A DNA stretch of 64,000 bases, from NCBI RefSeq assembly GCF_000004195.4, contig NC_030677.2:100220829-100284828 (forward strand), written 5' to 3'. The notes beneath the pieces were generated by a model. The model was not told the origin of the DNA and did not search any database. It was given only the letters and a program-made list of their open reading frames with translations. The first letter of the stretch is position 1. The number at the start of each line of letters is the position of its first letter. This document shows positions 33,409 to 47,010 of this stretch, piece after piece. This DNA comes from Xenopus tropicalis. Its lineage: Eukaryota > Chordata > Amphibia > Anura > Pipidae. The translations under genes were made by a program, and so were the position numbers.

Positions 33409-36400
33409 CTAAATAAAAAAGGTGCAAAAAAAATGTCAACAAAGGACACCTAATGGCATGTATCATCCATGGTTTAATGTATATTTTCAGAATGGGGAGT
33501 ATATGGTTAAAATAACATATAGTGGGGTATGAAGTAATGGTAACTGTGGAGTAAGCAACAGAGACAATGTCTTATGCTTACCAACTTGCTTGTGTTTGTC
33601 TTTGGTTTTCAGTCGTACTATCTGCAGGTAGCTGCTGCTGGTAATATCAGAGATCACTGAGGCCATCCGACTCCAAACACGAAGGAGAGAGCCACACAGC
33701 ATATAATAATATCGCAGACGAAGCCCTTGCACACACTTTTTTCCTTGTTGTAAACCTTTGCAATTCCCATTCCTACTTTAGAAAAAAAAAATATGTAAGG
33801 TTTGTCTGCAAATAGGGAATTATCTAGGAGGGAAGGGCAATAGTGGATACATTAGCATATCAATCTACAGTCATGTGAAAAAATTAGGACACCCCATTAA
33901 ATATTCAGTTCTTAATTAAGGAAATTAACCTTGATTTACTCAAAATATCTTCTGATTAAACATAAATGTCTATTCTAACGGAGGAAACAGTTGGGACACC
34001 CTACCCCCTAATAGCTAGTGTTAACCCCCTTTGGCTGAAATAAATGCAGTGAGATGCTTTTTGAAGCCATCTACCAGTTTCTGACATCAGTCTGAGGAAA
34101 GTTTGCCCCACTCCTCAATGCAGAATTATTTCAGCTGTGAGTAGTTTGAGGGGTTTCTTGCATGTACAGCCCATTTCAAGTCACCCCACAGCATCTCAAT
34201 GGGATTAAGATCTGGATTTTGACTCAGTCAGTCCTTGGTGGATTTACTAGTATGTTTTGGGTCATTGTCGTGTTGCAGGGTCCAGTTCTGCTTCAGCTGT
34301 GGTCTCACATGTTCCTAAAGCACCCTCTGATACACAGTAGAATTCATGGTGATTCTATGATGGTGAGCTGGCCAGGTCCTGCTGCAGCAAAGCATACCCA
34401 AAATCATGACATTCCAATTCCATGCTTCACGGTTGGAATGAGGTTCTTTTCCTGGTTTACACCAAACATGTCCTCTGTTCTGGTGTCCAAATAATTGGAC
34501 AAATAAGACTCATCTGTCCAAAGAACATTATTCCAGAAGTCCTGGTGTTTGTCTACATTCTACAAACTTCAGTCTGGCCTTGATGGTTCTCTTTGAGAGC
34601 AAAGGTTTTCTCCTTGCACACCCCCATGCAAGTTTAAGTTGTGCAGTCTCTTTCTTATTGTAGAGGCGTGAACTTTCACATGAACAGTAGCAAGAGCCTG
34701 CTGTAGGTCCCATAATGACATGTTAGGGCTTTTGGAGACTTCTTTTAGCATCTTGCTTGGATGGCCAGAACTGGGCATGTTGGCAGTTGTTTTGAAAGTT
34801 TTGGCTGATTTCAAATTTTTTTGAGATCTTTTTAAATCCCTTACCAAATTCATAAACTGCTACAATCTGAAGGCCTCGGACACTCTTTTGATCTCACCAT
34901 GGGGTTCACTCTCACCTCAACAGTCAGGAGCACACCAAACTAAATGTCTGAGGTTTAAATAGGGTAAATCTCCTTTAAAATAACGATGTTTTAATCATGT
35001 GCACCTGATGTGATACACCTGTGTGTGTGTTTTGAGTCATTTTAAGTGGGAATAAATGTGGGGGTGTCCTGATTTATTCCTCACCAGAAATTGCATTTTT
35101 GTAGAATTACATTTTACATAAGATTTATTTTCTTCAGTGGTAATTGTTTAGTTATATTACTTGAATCTCCCAGTATTGTTAAAATTGAGATTAAATATCC
35201 ATGTGTCCAAGAACACACAGGCTTTTATAAGGTGTCCTAATTTTTTCACATGACTGTATAAATATTTTACTCCAACAATATTAATAACAGATTAAGGCAT
35301 GCTTACAGCTACACAAATTGGCATGTTTAAGGCTACACAAGTGCGTTAAGGAACCTGAACACTGCCAAAGCTATCTAAGCTGAATCAATTGGCTCTGACT
35401 AACAGTAGCCTTTTTTTTTTTTGCAGAACAACCGATGGTGTCACCGTTTGGCTAGGTAATGGCACTCAGGGTGTTTTGTCACCCACACTAAATTGCCTCC
35501 TGTTTGCATATTTCAGCATTTTCATGCAATTTGCCTGGTTTGTACATGGAGACACCTGGTGTCTGAAATAGTAAAGTGTTTTAACTATTTTGCATTGAAT
35601 AATATCGGTTATGTAGACACCTATATCTAATACACTTGCATAAAATTAATACAAACGGATGAGAATTTATTTCCCATTAAAAAAACCCATAATAGTCAGT
35701 AGACCTTACCACATGGTGTGACTGCAGTTATGTAAAGAGAAATTGTACTGGTCTTCCCAATGCTCCATAGCCTCCTCTGGAGAAACCTAAAAAAGGAACA
35801 ACAATTTCACAAAATTTGTCACAAATGTGCTTTTATAAATGCCCTTAATAAATAATGCTACTTGTTTTCTCTTTTCAACCTTGTACCTATGTAAAAAAGA
35901 AGAATAGACAAAAAAAAGAGAAAAGCCACATTCTTTAGTTTTTCTTGTCACTTTTGAAATTGGCCTCAAGGAAGCATAGCAATTTGTTGTTACAGGTTAA
36001 TGCAACTTGGCAAACTTTGTGTCTTTTATTACATATGGTAGTAAAAGTCTATAAAGATGAGGAAAAATCATGAGGGGGTGCATAACTGCAGTTTACCACT
36101 GCAACTCAATTATATAAAAGATAACTCTCAGTTAGGCACAGTATTTATTTTGATGTTTGTAGCTAGATAAAAAGTAAGTGTACTCCTTTATTACACAGGG
36201 GCACATTTATTAAGGTACTACAGAGCCAGACTAATGATTCACATCTATGTTATGCATGCAGTCACCATACTTTGTAGGTTGGCATTAACTCCAAGTATTG
36301 GCTAACACCCCTAAGTATGCAGACAGGCCACACTCCAGTGTTTTTTTTTTTTTGCTACGAGAAGCACTAGCTCAGGGTATCAGGTAAGTGAATACAATCA

Positions 36401-39400
36401 CTGGAGAGTGCCTAACTGCAGTTTTATTAATGAAAACATTTGTTTTGTAAACACATCTTAACAGCTAGCTCCACAAATTTAATTTGTTAAGCTATAACAA
36501 ATGTGGGATTTGCTCCACTTCTTCTGGAACATCTTGTAGGGTACAAGGAGGGCTAGGCATAACACATTTAAACCACCCTTTACTGTGCAAGAGCTATGGT
36601 TTGAGTTCACTGGCCTTCTCTTTAGAATAAAATCATATATAAATATACCTGTTTGTATTTAATTTTTAAAATGCAAGTGTGTGTTATTATACACTGCACA
36701 GCGAGTTTGGGAGCTGCTAGCGAGTGTTGCATGTAATCTAAAGTGTTGCATGTAGATTAAGTGTATAGTAGGCGTTAAAAACAAAAAAGGCGTTTGAAAC
36801 TTAAAAGGCACTATACAAGGGATTGCACTCGGGAGACTGTAAGTACCCAGTGGCAATATGAGTTGCAGTATGATTGCTGGTGTTACTCAGTGTGCATCTT
36901 GCCGCATGTATGTGGTCCTGGAACAGCAGTTCCATGCAGCATTTACTTGTGAGAGATGCAGGTGGTTTTTCCTCTTGGAATCTGAGGTGCAGAATCTAAG
37001 GGGGGAACTGGCAGCACTGAGGGCAGCTGCAAACATGGGGGAGAACAGGAGGCTCACTGAGCAACCACTGGCAGGGGCCGGTGTAGTGGGGGGTGGAGAA
37101 GGGACAGTGGAGGTTAATGAGGGAGACAAATTTGTAACAGTTAAGAGGGGAAGTAGGGGACACAAGGGTAGGGGGGCTGGTTCACAGCTTGTACAAACCA
37201 ACAGATTTGCCGCTTTAGGTGAAGATGCTGGGGAAGGAAGCTCTGAGCTAGCATGTATGGAGCAGGCTGACTCTCAGAGCACCCTGGGAGCCGGCACCTC
37301 TAATACAGGTGGGGGGAATAGTGCTAGGAAGGGAAGGCAGGCTATAGTTGTAGGGGATTCAATTATTAGAAAGGTGGATAGGGTAATTTGTCGCAAAGAC
37401 CCTACATGCCGAACTGTGTGTTGCTTGCCTGGTGCTAGGGTTCGGCATGTGGTGGAACGAGTGGACAGATTGTTGGGAGGGGCTGGGGAAGACCCGGCGG
37501 TCTTGGTACACATAGGTACCAATGACAAAGTTAGAGGAGGGGGGGGGGGAAGTCCTCAAGAACGATTTTAAAAAGCTAGGTGCGAAGTTGAGGGCGAGGA
37601 CTTCCAAGGTAATTCAGAGATATTACCTGTGCCACGAGCAACATTAAGGCGGCAGCGGGAGCTTAGGGAGATTAATGCGTGGCTGAGAGATTGGTGCAGG
37701 GAGGAGGGCTTTGGGTTTCTCCAGAACTGGGCTGATTTCTCAATCGGCTACAAGCTCTTTGCCAGGGATGGGCTGCACCTCAATGATGATGGGGCAGCTG
37801 CTTTGGGGGAAAAGATGGCTAGCGGGTTGGAGGAGATTTTAAACTAGGAGTGGGGGGGGAGGGTGCAGCGGGAAATTCTGTGGTAGACAGGATAGATGAG
37901 GTAGTGGGCATAGTAAGGGAAAATGGGAGAGGAGACTTGCTTCGGGATACTGATAATGGCAGGGAGGCCCATAAGTTGTTTACAACTCACGCCGGAACCA
38001 GTATTAAATGTATGTTTACCAATGCAAGGAGTCTGACTGGTAAAATGGGAGAGCTGGAGGTACTGGCGTTGGAGCGGAAATATGATGTGATTGGAGTTGC
38101 TGAAACTTGGTTGAATGAGTCTCATGACTGGGCAGTTAATATTGGGGGGTATGCATTGTTTCGGAGGGACAGGGGCAATAGAAAAGGAGGAGGGGTGTGT
38201 CTGTTCATTAAGCAGGAATTAAAAGCAAATATTAAGGAGGAAGTGATGGGGTTAACAGAGGGAGCTGAATCCTTATGGGTTGAGCTTCTTACAGATAGTA
38301 AAGAATCTACCAAACTAATTGTAGGGGTATGCTATAGACCCCCTAATGTAAGCGAAGAGATGGAGGCCCAGCTCCTGTTGCAAATAGAAAAGGCTGCTAG
38401 TTTGGGGCAAGTGATAATAATGGGGGATTTTAATTACCCTGATATTGACTGGGGCAATAGTACTGCCAGGACAGTAAATGGGAACAAGTTTATAAACTTG
38501 CTGCATGACAACTTTATGTCACAAGTTGTTGAGGAGCCAACCAGGAACCATGCTATACTAGATCTAGTGATCTCTAATGACCCAGAACGTATAGCAAATG
38601 TGCAAGTGGTTGAACCCCTGGGTAATAGTGACCATAATGTTATTTCATTTGATGTTTGGTGCAGGAAACAAATTTACACGGGGGCAACAAAGACACTGAA
38701 TTTTAGGAAGGCAAATTTTAGCTCCTTAAGGGCAGCGCTTCAGGGCATAGATTGGGGCATTATGTTTTCTGATAAAAACACAGAGCAGAAATGGTTGTCA
38801 TTTAAAATGATATTACATCATTACTGTTCTCAATTTATTCCATTAATAAGAAAAAGTAGAAGTGTTAAGAATCACCCTATGTGGCTTAACTCTGAGGTAA
38901 AGAAGTTAATAGGGAGAAAAAGGAAAGCTTTTAAGAAATATAAGTCAGAGGGGACAGTAGCTGCGTTTAGTGAATATAAACACTGTAACAAGTGTTGTAA
39001 AACAGCAATCTGGAAGGCAAAGATAGAAAATGAGGAGCACATCGCGGCCGAGGCCAAGACTAACCCCAAAAAGTTTTTTAAGTATATTAATAGTAAAAAG
39101 ATGCAGGTTGAGGGTGTGGCCCCATTGAGTTATAGTAACAATATGGTTACAGCGGATACAGAAAAGGCAGATGTGCTTAACCAGTTCTTTTCTTCTGTGT
39201 ATACAGTAGAGGAGCCAGTGGGCCAAGTCCCACCCAATAGCTGCACTGTTGCCTCAGCTCCAACTACACAGTGGTTGGCACAGGATATGGTGCTTAAAGG
39301 GTTACACACGATAAATGTAAACAAGGCACCTGGGCCAGATGGAATACACCCTCGGGTACTGAGAGAGCTAGGGGCAGAATTGCAGTGGCCCTTGTTTCTG

Positions 39401-42400
39401 ATATTCTCAGACTCTCTTTCATCAGGTATGGTACCTAGGGATTGGAAGAAGGCGAATGTCATTCCCATATTTAAAAAGGGAGTAAGATCTCAGCCTGGCA
39501 ATTATAGGCCTGTAAGTTTGACATCCGTGGTGGGCAAGTTATTTGAAGGCTTGTTAAGGGATCACATTCAAAATTATGTAGTGGAGAATGGCATTATGAG
39601 CAGTAATCAGCATGGCTTTATGAAGGACAGGTCATGTCAGACCAATTTAATTGCTTTTTATGATGAGGTAAGTAAGAAGCTGGACAGTGGGGATGCAGTA
39701 GATATAATCTATTTGGATTTTGCCAAAGCATTTGATACCGTTCCCCACAAACGACTGCTTTCTAAGCTAAGGTCTATTGGTCTTAGTGAGGTCGTTTGCA
39801 CATGGATAGAAAACTGGCTACAGGATCGGGTACAGAGGGTGGTTGTTAATGGTACATTCTCTACTTGGAATAAGGTCCTCAGTGGGGTCCCTCAGGGTTC
39901 TGTACTGGGTCCACTTTTGTTTAATTTGTTCATAAATGACTTAGGGGAGGGTATTATGAGTAATGTATCAGTGTTTGCAGATGACACAAAACTCTGCAGA
40001 CCAGTCAATTCTATCCAGGATGTGACATCCCTGCAGCAGGATCTTAACCAACTGGCAATCTGGGCAGCTAAGTGGCAGATGAGATTTAATGTGGATAAAT
40101 GTAAGGTCATGCACCTGGGATGTAAAAATATGCAAGCCCCGTATACCCTTAATGGGACTGCACTAGGCAAATCCATAATGGAGAAGGACCTTGGAGTCCT
40201 TGTAGATAATAAACTTGGCTGTAGCAAGCAATGCCAGGCAGCAGCTGCAAGGGCAAACAAGGTTTTGAGCTGTATTAAAAGGGGTATAGATTCACGGGAG
40301 GAGGGGGTTATTCTTCCCCTTAACAGAGCGCTGGTAAGGCCCCATCTAGAATATGCTGTTCAGTTTTGGTCTCCAGTGCTCAAACGGGACATTATTGAGT
40401 TAGAGAGGGTCCAGAAAAGGGCAACTAAGCTGGTAAAGGGTATGGAAAGTCTCAGTTATGAAGAAAGACTGGCCAAGTTGGGTCTGTTTACACTGGAGAA
40501 GAGGCGCTTAAGAGGTGACATGATAACTATGTATAAATATATAAAGGGATCATATAATAACCTTTCTAATGTTTTATTTACCAGTAGGTCTTTCCAACGG
40601 ACACGAGGGTACCCACTCCGTTTAGAAGAAGGGAGGTTCCATTTAAACATTCGGAAAGGATTTTTTACAGTGAGAGCTGTGAAGTTGTGGAATTCCCTCC
40701 CCGAATCAGTCGTGCTGGCTGATACATTATATAACTTTAAGAAGGGGCTGGATGGATTCTTAGCAAGTGAGGGAATACAGGGTTATGGGAGATAGCTCTT
40801 AGTACTAGTTGATCCAGGGACTGGTCCGATTGCCATCTTGGAGTCAGGAAGGAATTTTTTCCCCTCTGCAAATTAGAGAGGCTTCAGATGGGGTTTTTTT
40901 GCCTTCCTCTGGATCAACTAGTAGTTAGGCAGGTTATATATAGGTATTATGGTTGAACTTGATGGACGTATGTCTTTTTTCAACCCAACTTACTATGTTA
41001 CTATGTTACACATTTATTGGCCATATATACATATTTGCTCACTGTGTAAACACACCTTGTGATATTTACTGAGAAGACTATCCAACGCTTCAGCCTGGCT
41101 CTGTCTTCCAATGTTAGGTTTGTACAGGTTGAAGTACTTCCCATGTCGATGTTCTGCTAAAACTGCTGAAAACATTGTCCCACGAGCCTTTAAAACAAAT
41201 CATAAAGTATACTCCATGGTCTGCAAACACAGTCATTTAGTAAAACACAATTTGGGGGCAGGTAAAAGCTTATTCTTCTATACAGTATACCTATTCCTTA
41301 TTCTGATAAAGCTCAGAAATCCATTAGTGGTTCTCTTACCGTCATGATGAATAGGATTTTGTTTGACTTTGTTTCAGACAATAAATTATCCATGGACATT
41401 GGTGCAACCACAGAATCTTTTGTTCTGAGCTGCAAAGTCCGAATTGTCTCAGAGACATCAAAAATTTCACATACCCTGTAAGACAGGTAGAAGCCTTCGT
41501 GTTGGTCTTTAAGATTCTGGTATTTTTCAAGTGCTTTTGCCCAGCTCATCCCCCGATCAACACTGATCTGTTGATGAATAAAAATGTTAATGAAACAGCT
41601 GCATTAAAAAAATTACTTCTTTAAACTAACAATTTAATTTTAAATAAAAGTAATAGTGTCGAGGTTGGTAAAAAAAAACAACATGCTTTTAAAGCATTCA
41701 AGTTAGCTGGGACAGCAGAAACTTTCATCATGTACAAGGAAAGAGATGGAAAGGGGTATTGCAGCTAGGAGTAAAAGGAATTCAAAATTATTTTTTAAAT
41801 ATCTACTTAGTAAAAAAAATGAAGCAAGAAGGGGTGGGAACCTTATTATCACAGGGGGTTCAGTTGGTTCATGAGAACGGGGAAAAAGCAGAAATACCGA
41901 ACATTATTTTTCATCTGTCTATACAACTGAGGAGCCAGGCTTCCCTTTTAATAGACCCAATCCTAGTAATATAACTACTGATGCATGGGTCACTCGGAAG
42001 GTAATTCAAATAAGACTCGAACATGTAAGGGTAAACAAAGGTCCAGGACTGGATGGTATTCATCCCAGGGTATTAAACAAGCTTAGCGCTGTGATTGCCA
42101 AGCCTCTTCATGTAATCTTTCAGGATTTATTGAGGTCTGGCATGGTGCCGAGAGACTGGCGAATTGCTAATCTGGTGCTGTTATTGAAAAAAGGATCCCG
42201 TTCTCAGCCTGAAAATTATAGGCCTGTTAGTCTGACATCAGTGGTTGGAAAGCTTTTGGAAGGGGTAATAAGGGATAAGATACTTAGATTGCAAATCACA
42301 AGACTATAAGTTTGTGCCAGCATGGTTTTATGCATAACAGATCTTGCCAGGCTAACTTAGTTGCCTTTTATGAAGAGGTGAGCAGGAACCTCGATGCTGG

Positions 42401-45400
42401 AATGGCACTAGATGTCAACTACTTAGACTTTGATAAAGCGTTTGATACAGTACCTCACAGAAAGTTAATGATAAAATTGAGAAATATTGGCCTAGAACAT
42501 AATATTTGTAATTGGATAGAGAACTGACTGAAGGATAGATTACAAAGACTGGTGGTAAATGGAACATTTTCTAATTGGGCCAGTGTTGTTAGTGGAGTAC
42601 CGCAGGGATCAGTCCCTGGTCCTTTACCTTTTAACGCAGGGGTCGGGAACCTTTTTGGCTGAGAGAGCCATATTTTAAAATGTAATTCTGTGAGAGCCAT
42701 ACAATATGTTTGGCTGCGGATGCTGCGGATGCTGCGGTGCAAGGTAGGATGGGTCCCAAGGACACTGATTGCGGATGCGATGCAGAGGAGGGTGTGGCCT
42801 GCGCTCAGCAGATAGAAGACATGTTCTAAGGCTTAGAACACGTCTTCTATCCGCCGAGTGCAGGGGCAAGGTAGGGTGGGTCCCAAGGATGCCGGATGCG
42901 GAGGAGGGCATGGCCTGCACTCGGCAGATAGAAGACGTGTTCTAAGGCTTAGAACACGTCTTCTATCCGCCGAGTGCAGGGGCAAGGTAGGGTGGGTGCT
43001 AAGGATGCCGGATGTGGATGCGATGTGGAGGAGGGCGTGGCCTGCGCTGGGCAGATAGAAGACGTGTTCTAAGGCTTAGAACATGTCTTCTATCCGTCGA
43101 GCGCAGGCCACGCCCCCTGTTATTTTTTTTATTAAAGATTTGGCAGCGAGCCAGATGCAGCCATCAAAAGAGCCACATCTGGCTCGCGAGCCATAGGTTC
43201 CCTACCCCTGTTTTAACGTGTTTATTAATGACCTGGAGGTGGGCATAGAAAGTACTGTTTCTATTCTTGATGATACTAAATTGTGCAAAACTGTAAGTTC
43301 CATGCAGGATGCTGCCACTTTGCAGAGCAATATGATTAAATTGGAAAACTGGGCAACAAAATGGAAAATGAGGACAACTTCAAAGTTATGCACTTTGGTA
43401 GAATTAATATAAATGCAAGTTATCTACTAAATGGTAATGTGTTGGGGGTATCCTTAATTGAGAAGGATCTGGGGATTTTTGTATATAACAAGTTGTCTAA
43501 TTCCTGGCAGTGTCATTCAGTGGCTACTAAAGCAAATAAAGTGCTGTCTTGTATATAAAAAATGGCATGAAAAACATGATTTTGCCTATTTATAGGTCTC
43601 TGGTAAGGCCTCACCATGCGGTGCAGTTTTGAGCTTGAGTCCTTATGAAGGATATTAATGAGCTGGAGAGAGTGCAGAGACATGCAACTAAACTGGTAAG
43701 GGGGATGGAAGATTTAAACTATGAGGTTAGACTGTCAAGGTCGGTGTTGTTTTCTCTGGAAAAAAGGTGCTTGCGAGGGGACATGATTACTCTGTACAAG
43801 TATATTAGAGGGGATTATAGGCATATAGGGAATATTCTTTTTTTTCCCCATAAAAATGATCGGTGCACCAGAGGCCACCCCTTTAGACTAGAGGAACGGA
43901 GCTTCCATTTGAAGCAGTGTAGGTGGTTTTTCACGGTGATGGCAGCGAGGTTGGGGAACGCCCTTCCTAGTGATGTTGTAATGGCAGATTCTGTTAATGC
44001 CTTTAAGAGGTGCCTGGATGAGTTCTTGAACAAGCATAGTATTCAAGGCTATTGTGATACTAAAATCTACAGATAGTATTGATGTTGGCTTATATAGTTT
44101 ATGTATATGAGTGTATAGATAGGTCAGTATAGGTTTGTGTGTGCTGAGTTTACTTGGAAGAATTGAACTTGATTGGCTTTTAAATGTTTATTTTGTGTGC
44201 TGCTGGTGCCAGTAAGTCAAGTGAAGGTAAAGAATACACCTCACAGAGATGTCCTACCCACCGTGTAAAATACTACTTGTCCATCCTGAGGGTGTCCAGG
44301 TGTCATGAAAGTCTCTTTACTCTCTTGGTAAATCTCATCCACTCCAGGGGCCAGATCTGAGGAATAAACAAAATTTGTTGTCACAGCATTTTTCATATGC
44401 AATAATCGTTGGTTCTCATGAATCAATGTTTCCACAATAATACATAATTCTTACCCAATATGCCCATGTCATATTTTCCTTCCTTTTTGTCCTTTTCAAT
44501 AAGATAATCAAATGTATCAGAAAAAAACTGGAAGAGGCTGTTCTGCTTATGAACTTCAAGCCCAAGCATCCGGTTGAGGAACTTGGTGACTGAACATTCT
44601 GCAATAGCAAAGGATAATATGTGTATTGTATTAACAAGAGAGGCACAGAAACTGACAAGAGAATGATGAATAAAATTTAAAAAAACACAGAACGAAAGAC
44701 TGAAAAACAGATGTAGACATTAAAGAAAATAATTAATAAAAAGAGGACTAATCAAAAGAACACAGACTGAAAATTAATGGGGGTGGACCTAACCAAAGAG
44801 GCACTTGCACTTACCCTTATCAATAGCATTATGCTTTGTTTCCCTGCAGCAAATCCCCACAGACAGAAGCCCTTGCTTTATTTCTAAAGGGAAGAAAAGA
44901 ATTAAGAGGGGTAAAAAAAAATTCTAAATATTATAACTTAAAGGAACAGTAACACCAAAAAACAAAAGAGTTTAAAGTAATAAAAATATAATGCACTGTT
45001 GCCCTGCACTGGTAAAATTGGTGTGTTTGCTACAGTAACCCTACTATAATTTATATAAAAAGCTGCTGTGTAGCCATGGGGGCAGCCATTCAAGCTGGAA
45101 AAAAGGAGAAAAGGCACAGGTTACATAGCAGATAACAGATAAGTTCTGTAGAATACAATAGTGTTTTATCTGTTATCTGCTATGTGCCTGTGCCTTTTCT
45201 CCTTTGAATGGCTGCCTCCATGGCTACATAGCAGCTTATTTATATAAATTACAGTAGACTTTCTGAAGTAAACACACAACTTTTACCAGTGCAGGGCAGC
45301 AACACATTATATTTTAGTTAGTTTTATACACTTCCATTTTTTGGTGTTACTGTTCCTTTAACAGGTGGTATAAATGCATAATCAATTATAAATACTTATG

Positions 45401-45487
45401 GGGAAAACATATGTGCAAAGAACAAAGCCATTCTAAAGGAGGCATCAACATAATTTTAGGGGAAAAAATAATAATATATCATGATAT

Positions 45488-45518
<31 letters not shown>

Positions 45519-46969
45519 GCAAAGACAAAAGAACTAGTAATTAACTATAAAATAGTTCATATAAATAAATACTGAAAATGGATTTAAAGGAAGAAGAAAA
45601 AATTAACCATATGTGGACGGTAAAAATCAGGCATAATAATGAAAGGTGCGAGACACCAGGAATGGGTTGTAAAAAAGCAATCAATGGCATAATTGCGTGG
45701 GACTGTAGAAAGAGTCATCTCACCCTGAAAAAATTCTTTAGAACTTCCTGGATAATCCCTTGGAGGAGGCACTTCTCTCTGTGTCTGATTTAGAATAGCA
45801 GACAAAATCTGCTCGAGAGCCCTTGTCCCATACTGTGGGGGAAGATGATAAAAAAATTTTTTTTTTTAACATGTGTAACACTAACCTGCACTACTGTACA
45901 GTAAAGAATGTCTGGAAATATAACAACGACAAAAGCAGTATGTACTGAAATTAGGCCTGGAAAAGACACTGATCACTCCTTACTGCTGAGGGTACAATTG
46001 AACTTTTAAGATACAGAGGAGAAAGCATATGGCTCAATAGGTACTTACTATTGACCAAAGACTATTCATCTTTATACTTTATTTCTTAATTAAGAAATTA
46101 ATTAATTATGCTGACAAACTAGACATGGAATCTCTACAGCATAAACCACAAAAACTATGACCTTCATTCATACCTTGTTCTCAAAGTTGTACTTGCTCAG
46201 ATCTCTGGATTCTGTGGCTCGCCGGTCCCCATGAGTCAAAGCTCCCTGATAAGGAAGAGAAATGTGTAAATTGCATGGACTTTCCATCCAAACTTCAAAA
46301 ACATACAGGCAGGTTAATTGTCTCCTGATCAACCTGATTGTGTGGGCTGTATAAATGTTACAGGACTTAGGCTGCCAATGCTGTACATCTAAAGGATAAT
46401 AACAGAAAGATATTGCTCACCAGACTCTCTAGCCTTTTTGCTACAATAGAAGCAAATCTCTTTTCTCCTGCTAGTTCTGAGATTAGGAAGACATACTCAG
46501 GAGCAGACACCTGGTTGGAACGATGAGTGCGGCCTGTATCAAACGTATAGAGTGCACGTTACTTTCAAATACTATGAAGTCATATTAAGCTAGGTAGGTA
46601 CATCATGTGCAGAGTGAAAAGAACAAAGTTGTGCTTTAAAAGAAAAAAAGATGAGACTTAGCTATATTCTAATTAATACGAACCATGATAAATACACATA
46701 AGAGCATGAAGGCAATTATGTACAATTTTGGTAATTTAAGATCCTCACCAAACTGCTGAATGGCTCTGTCAGCACTCCATGGAAGCTCAAGTGTCATGTG
46801 GACACGTCGCCGCTTGTTAGGGACTCGCTTGTCTGCTTGAAGAGAGATCCCAGAACTTGATGCCTCTGAGATTATTGCTACCAACTGAGAAGAAAAGAAA
46901 ACATTGTAGCAGTGTCTTTACAGAGGAAAGAAAATGTTACGTGAGAGAAAGAAAAATGCGGACAGTGAA

Positions 46970-47010
<41 letters not shown>

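Larger units (their letters stand above)
36690..41007 (+). mobile_element. Nearly full-length CR1 LINE, antisense in sbno2 intron
   Basis: ORF1 (36858-37847, frameshifted) and ORF2 (to 40795) are followed by a CR1 3' UTR with TGGTTGAACTTGATGGACG and a tail of TTACTATG units at about 40987-41008. CR1 elements copy themselves by target-primed reverse transcription. The 5' limit is approximate. The 3' tail stops about 48 bp from the donor of the neighbouring sbno2 exon. Confidence 0.93.

Noticed and set aside
33409..33466. Upstream extension of the last sbno2 exon to an ATG at 33466
   Set aside because: The acceptor TTATTTAG gives an in-phase join to KQV-GIKIPE, which matches the family.
37850..37852. 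GTG as the true start of CR1 ORF2
   Set aside because: Eukaryotic initiation at GTG is unlikely. The frame is merely open, and the first conserved peptide begins near 38012.
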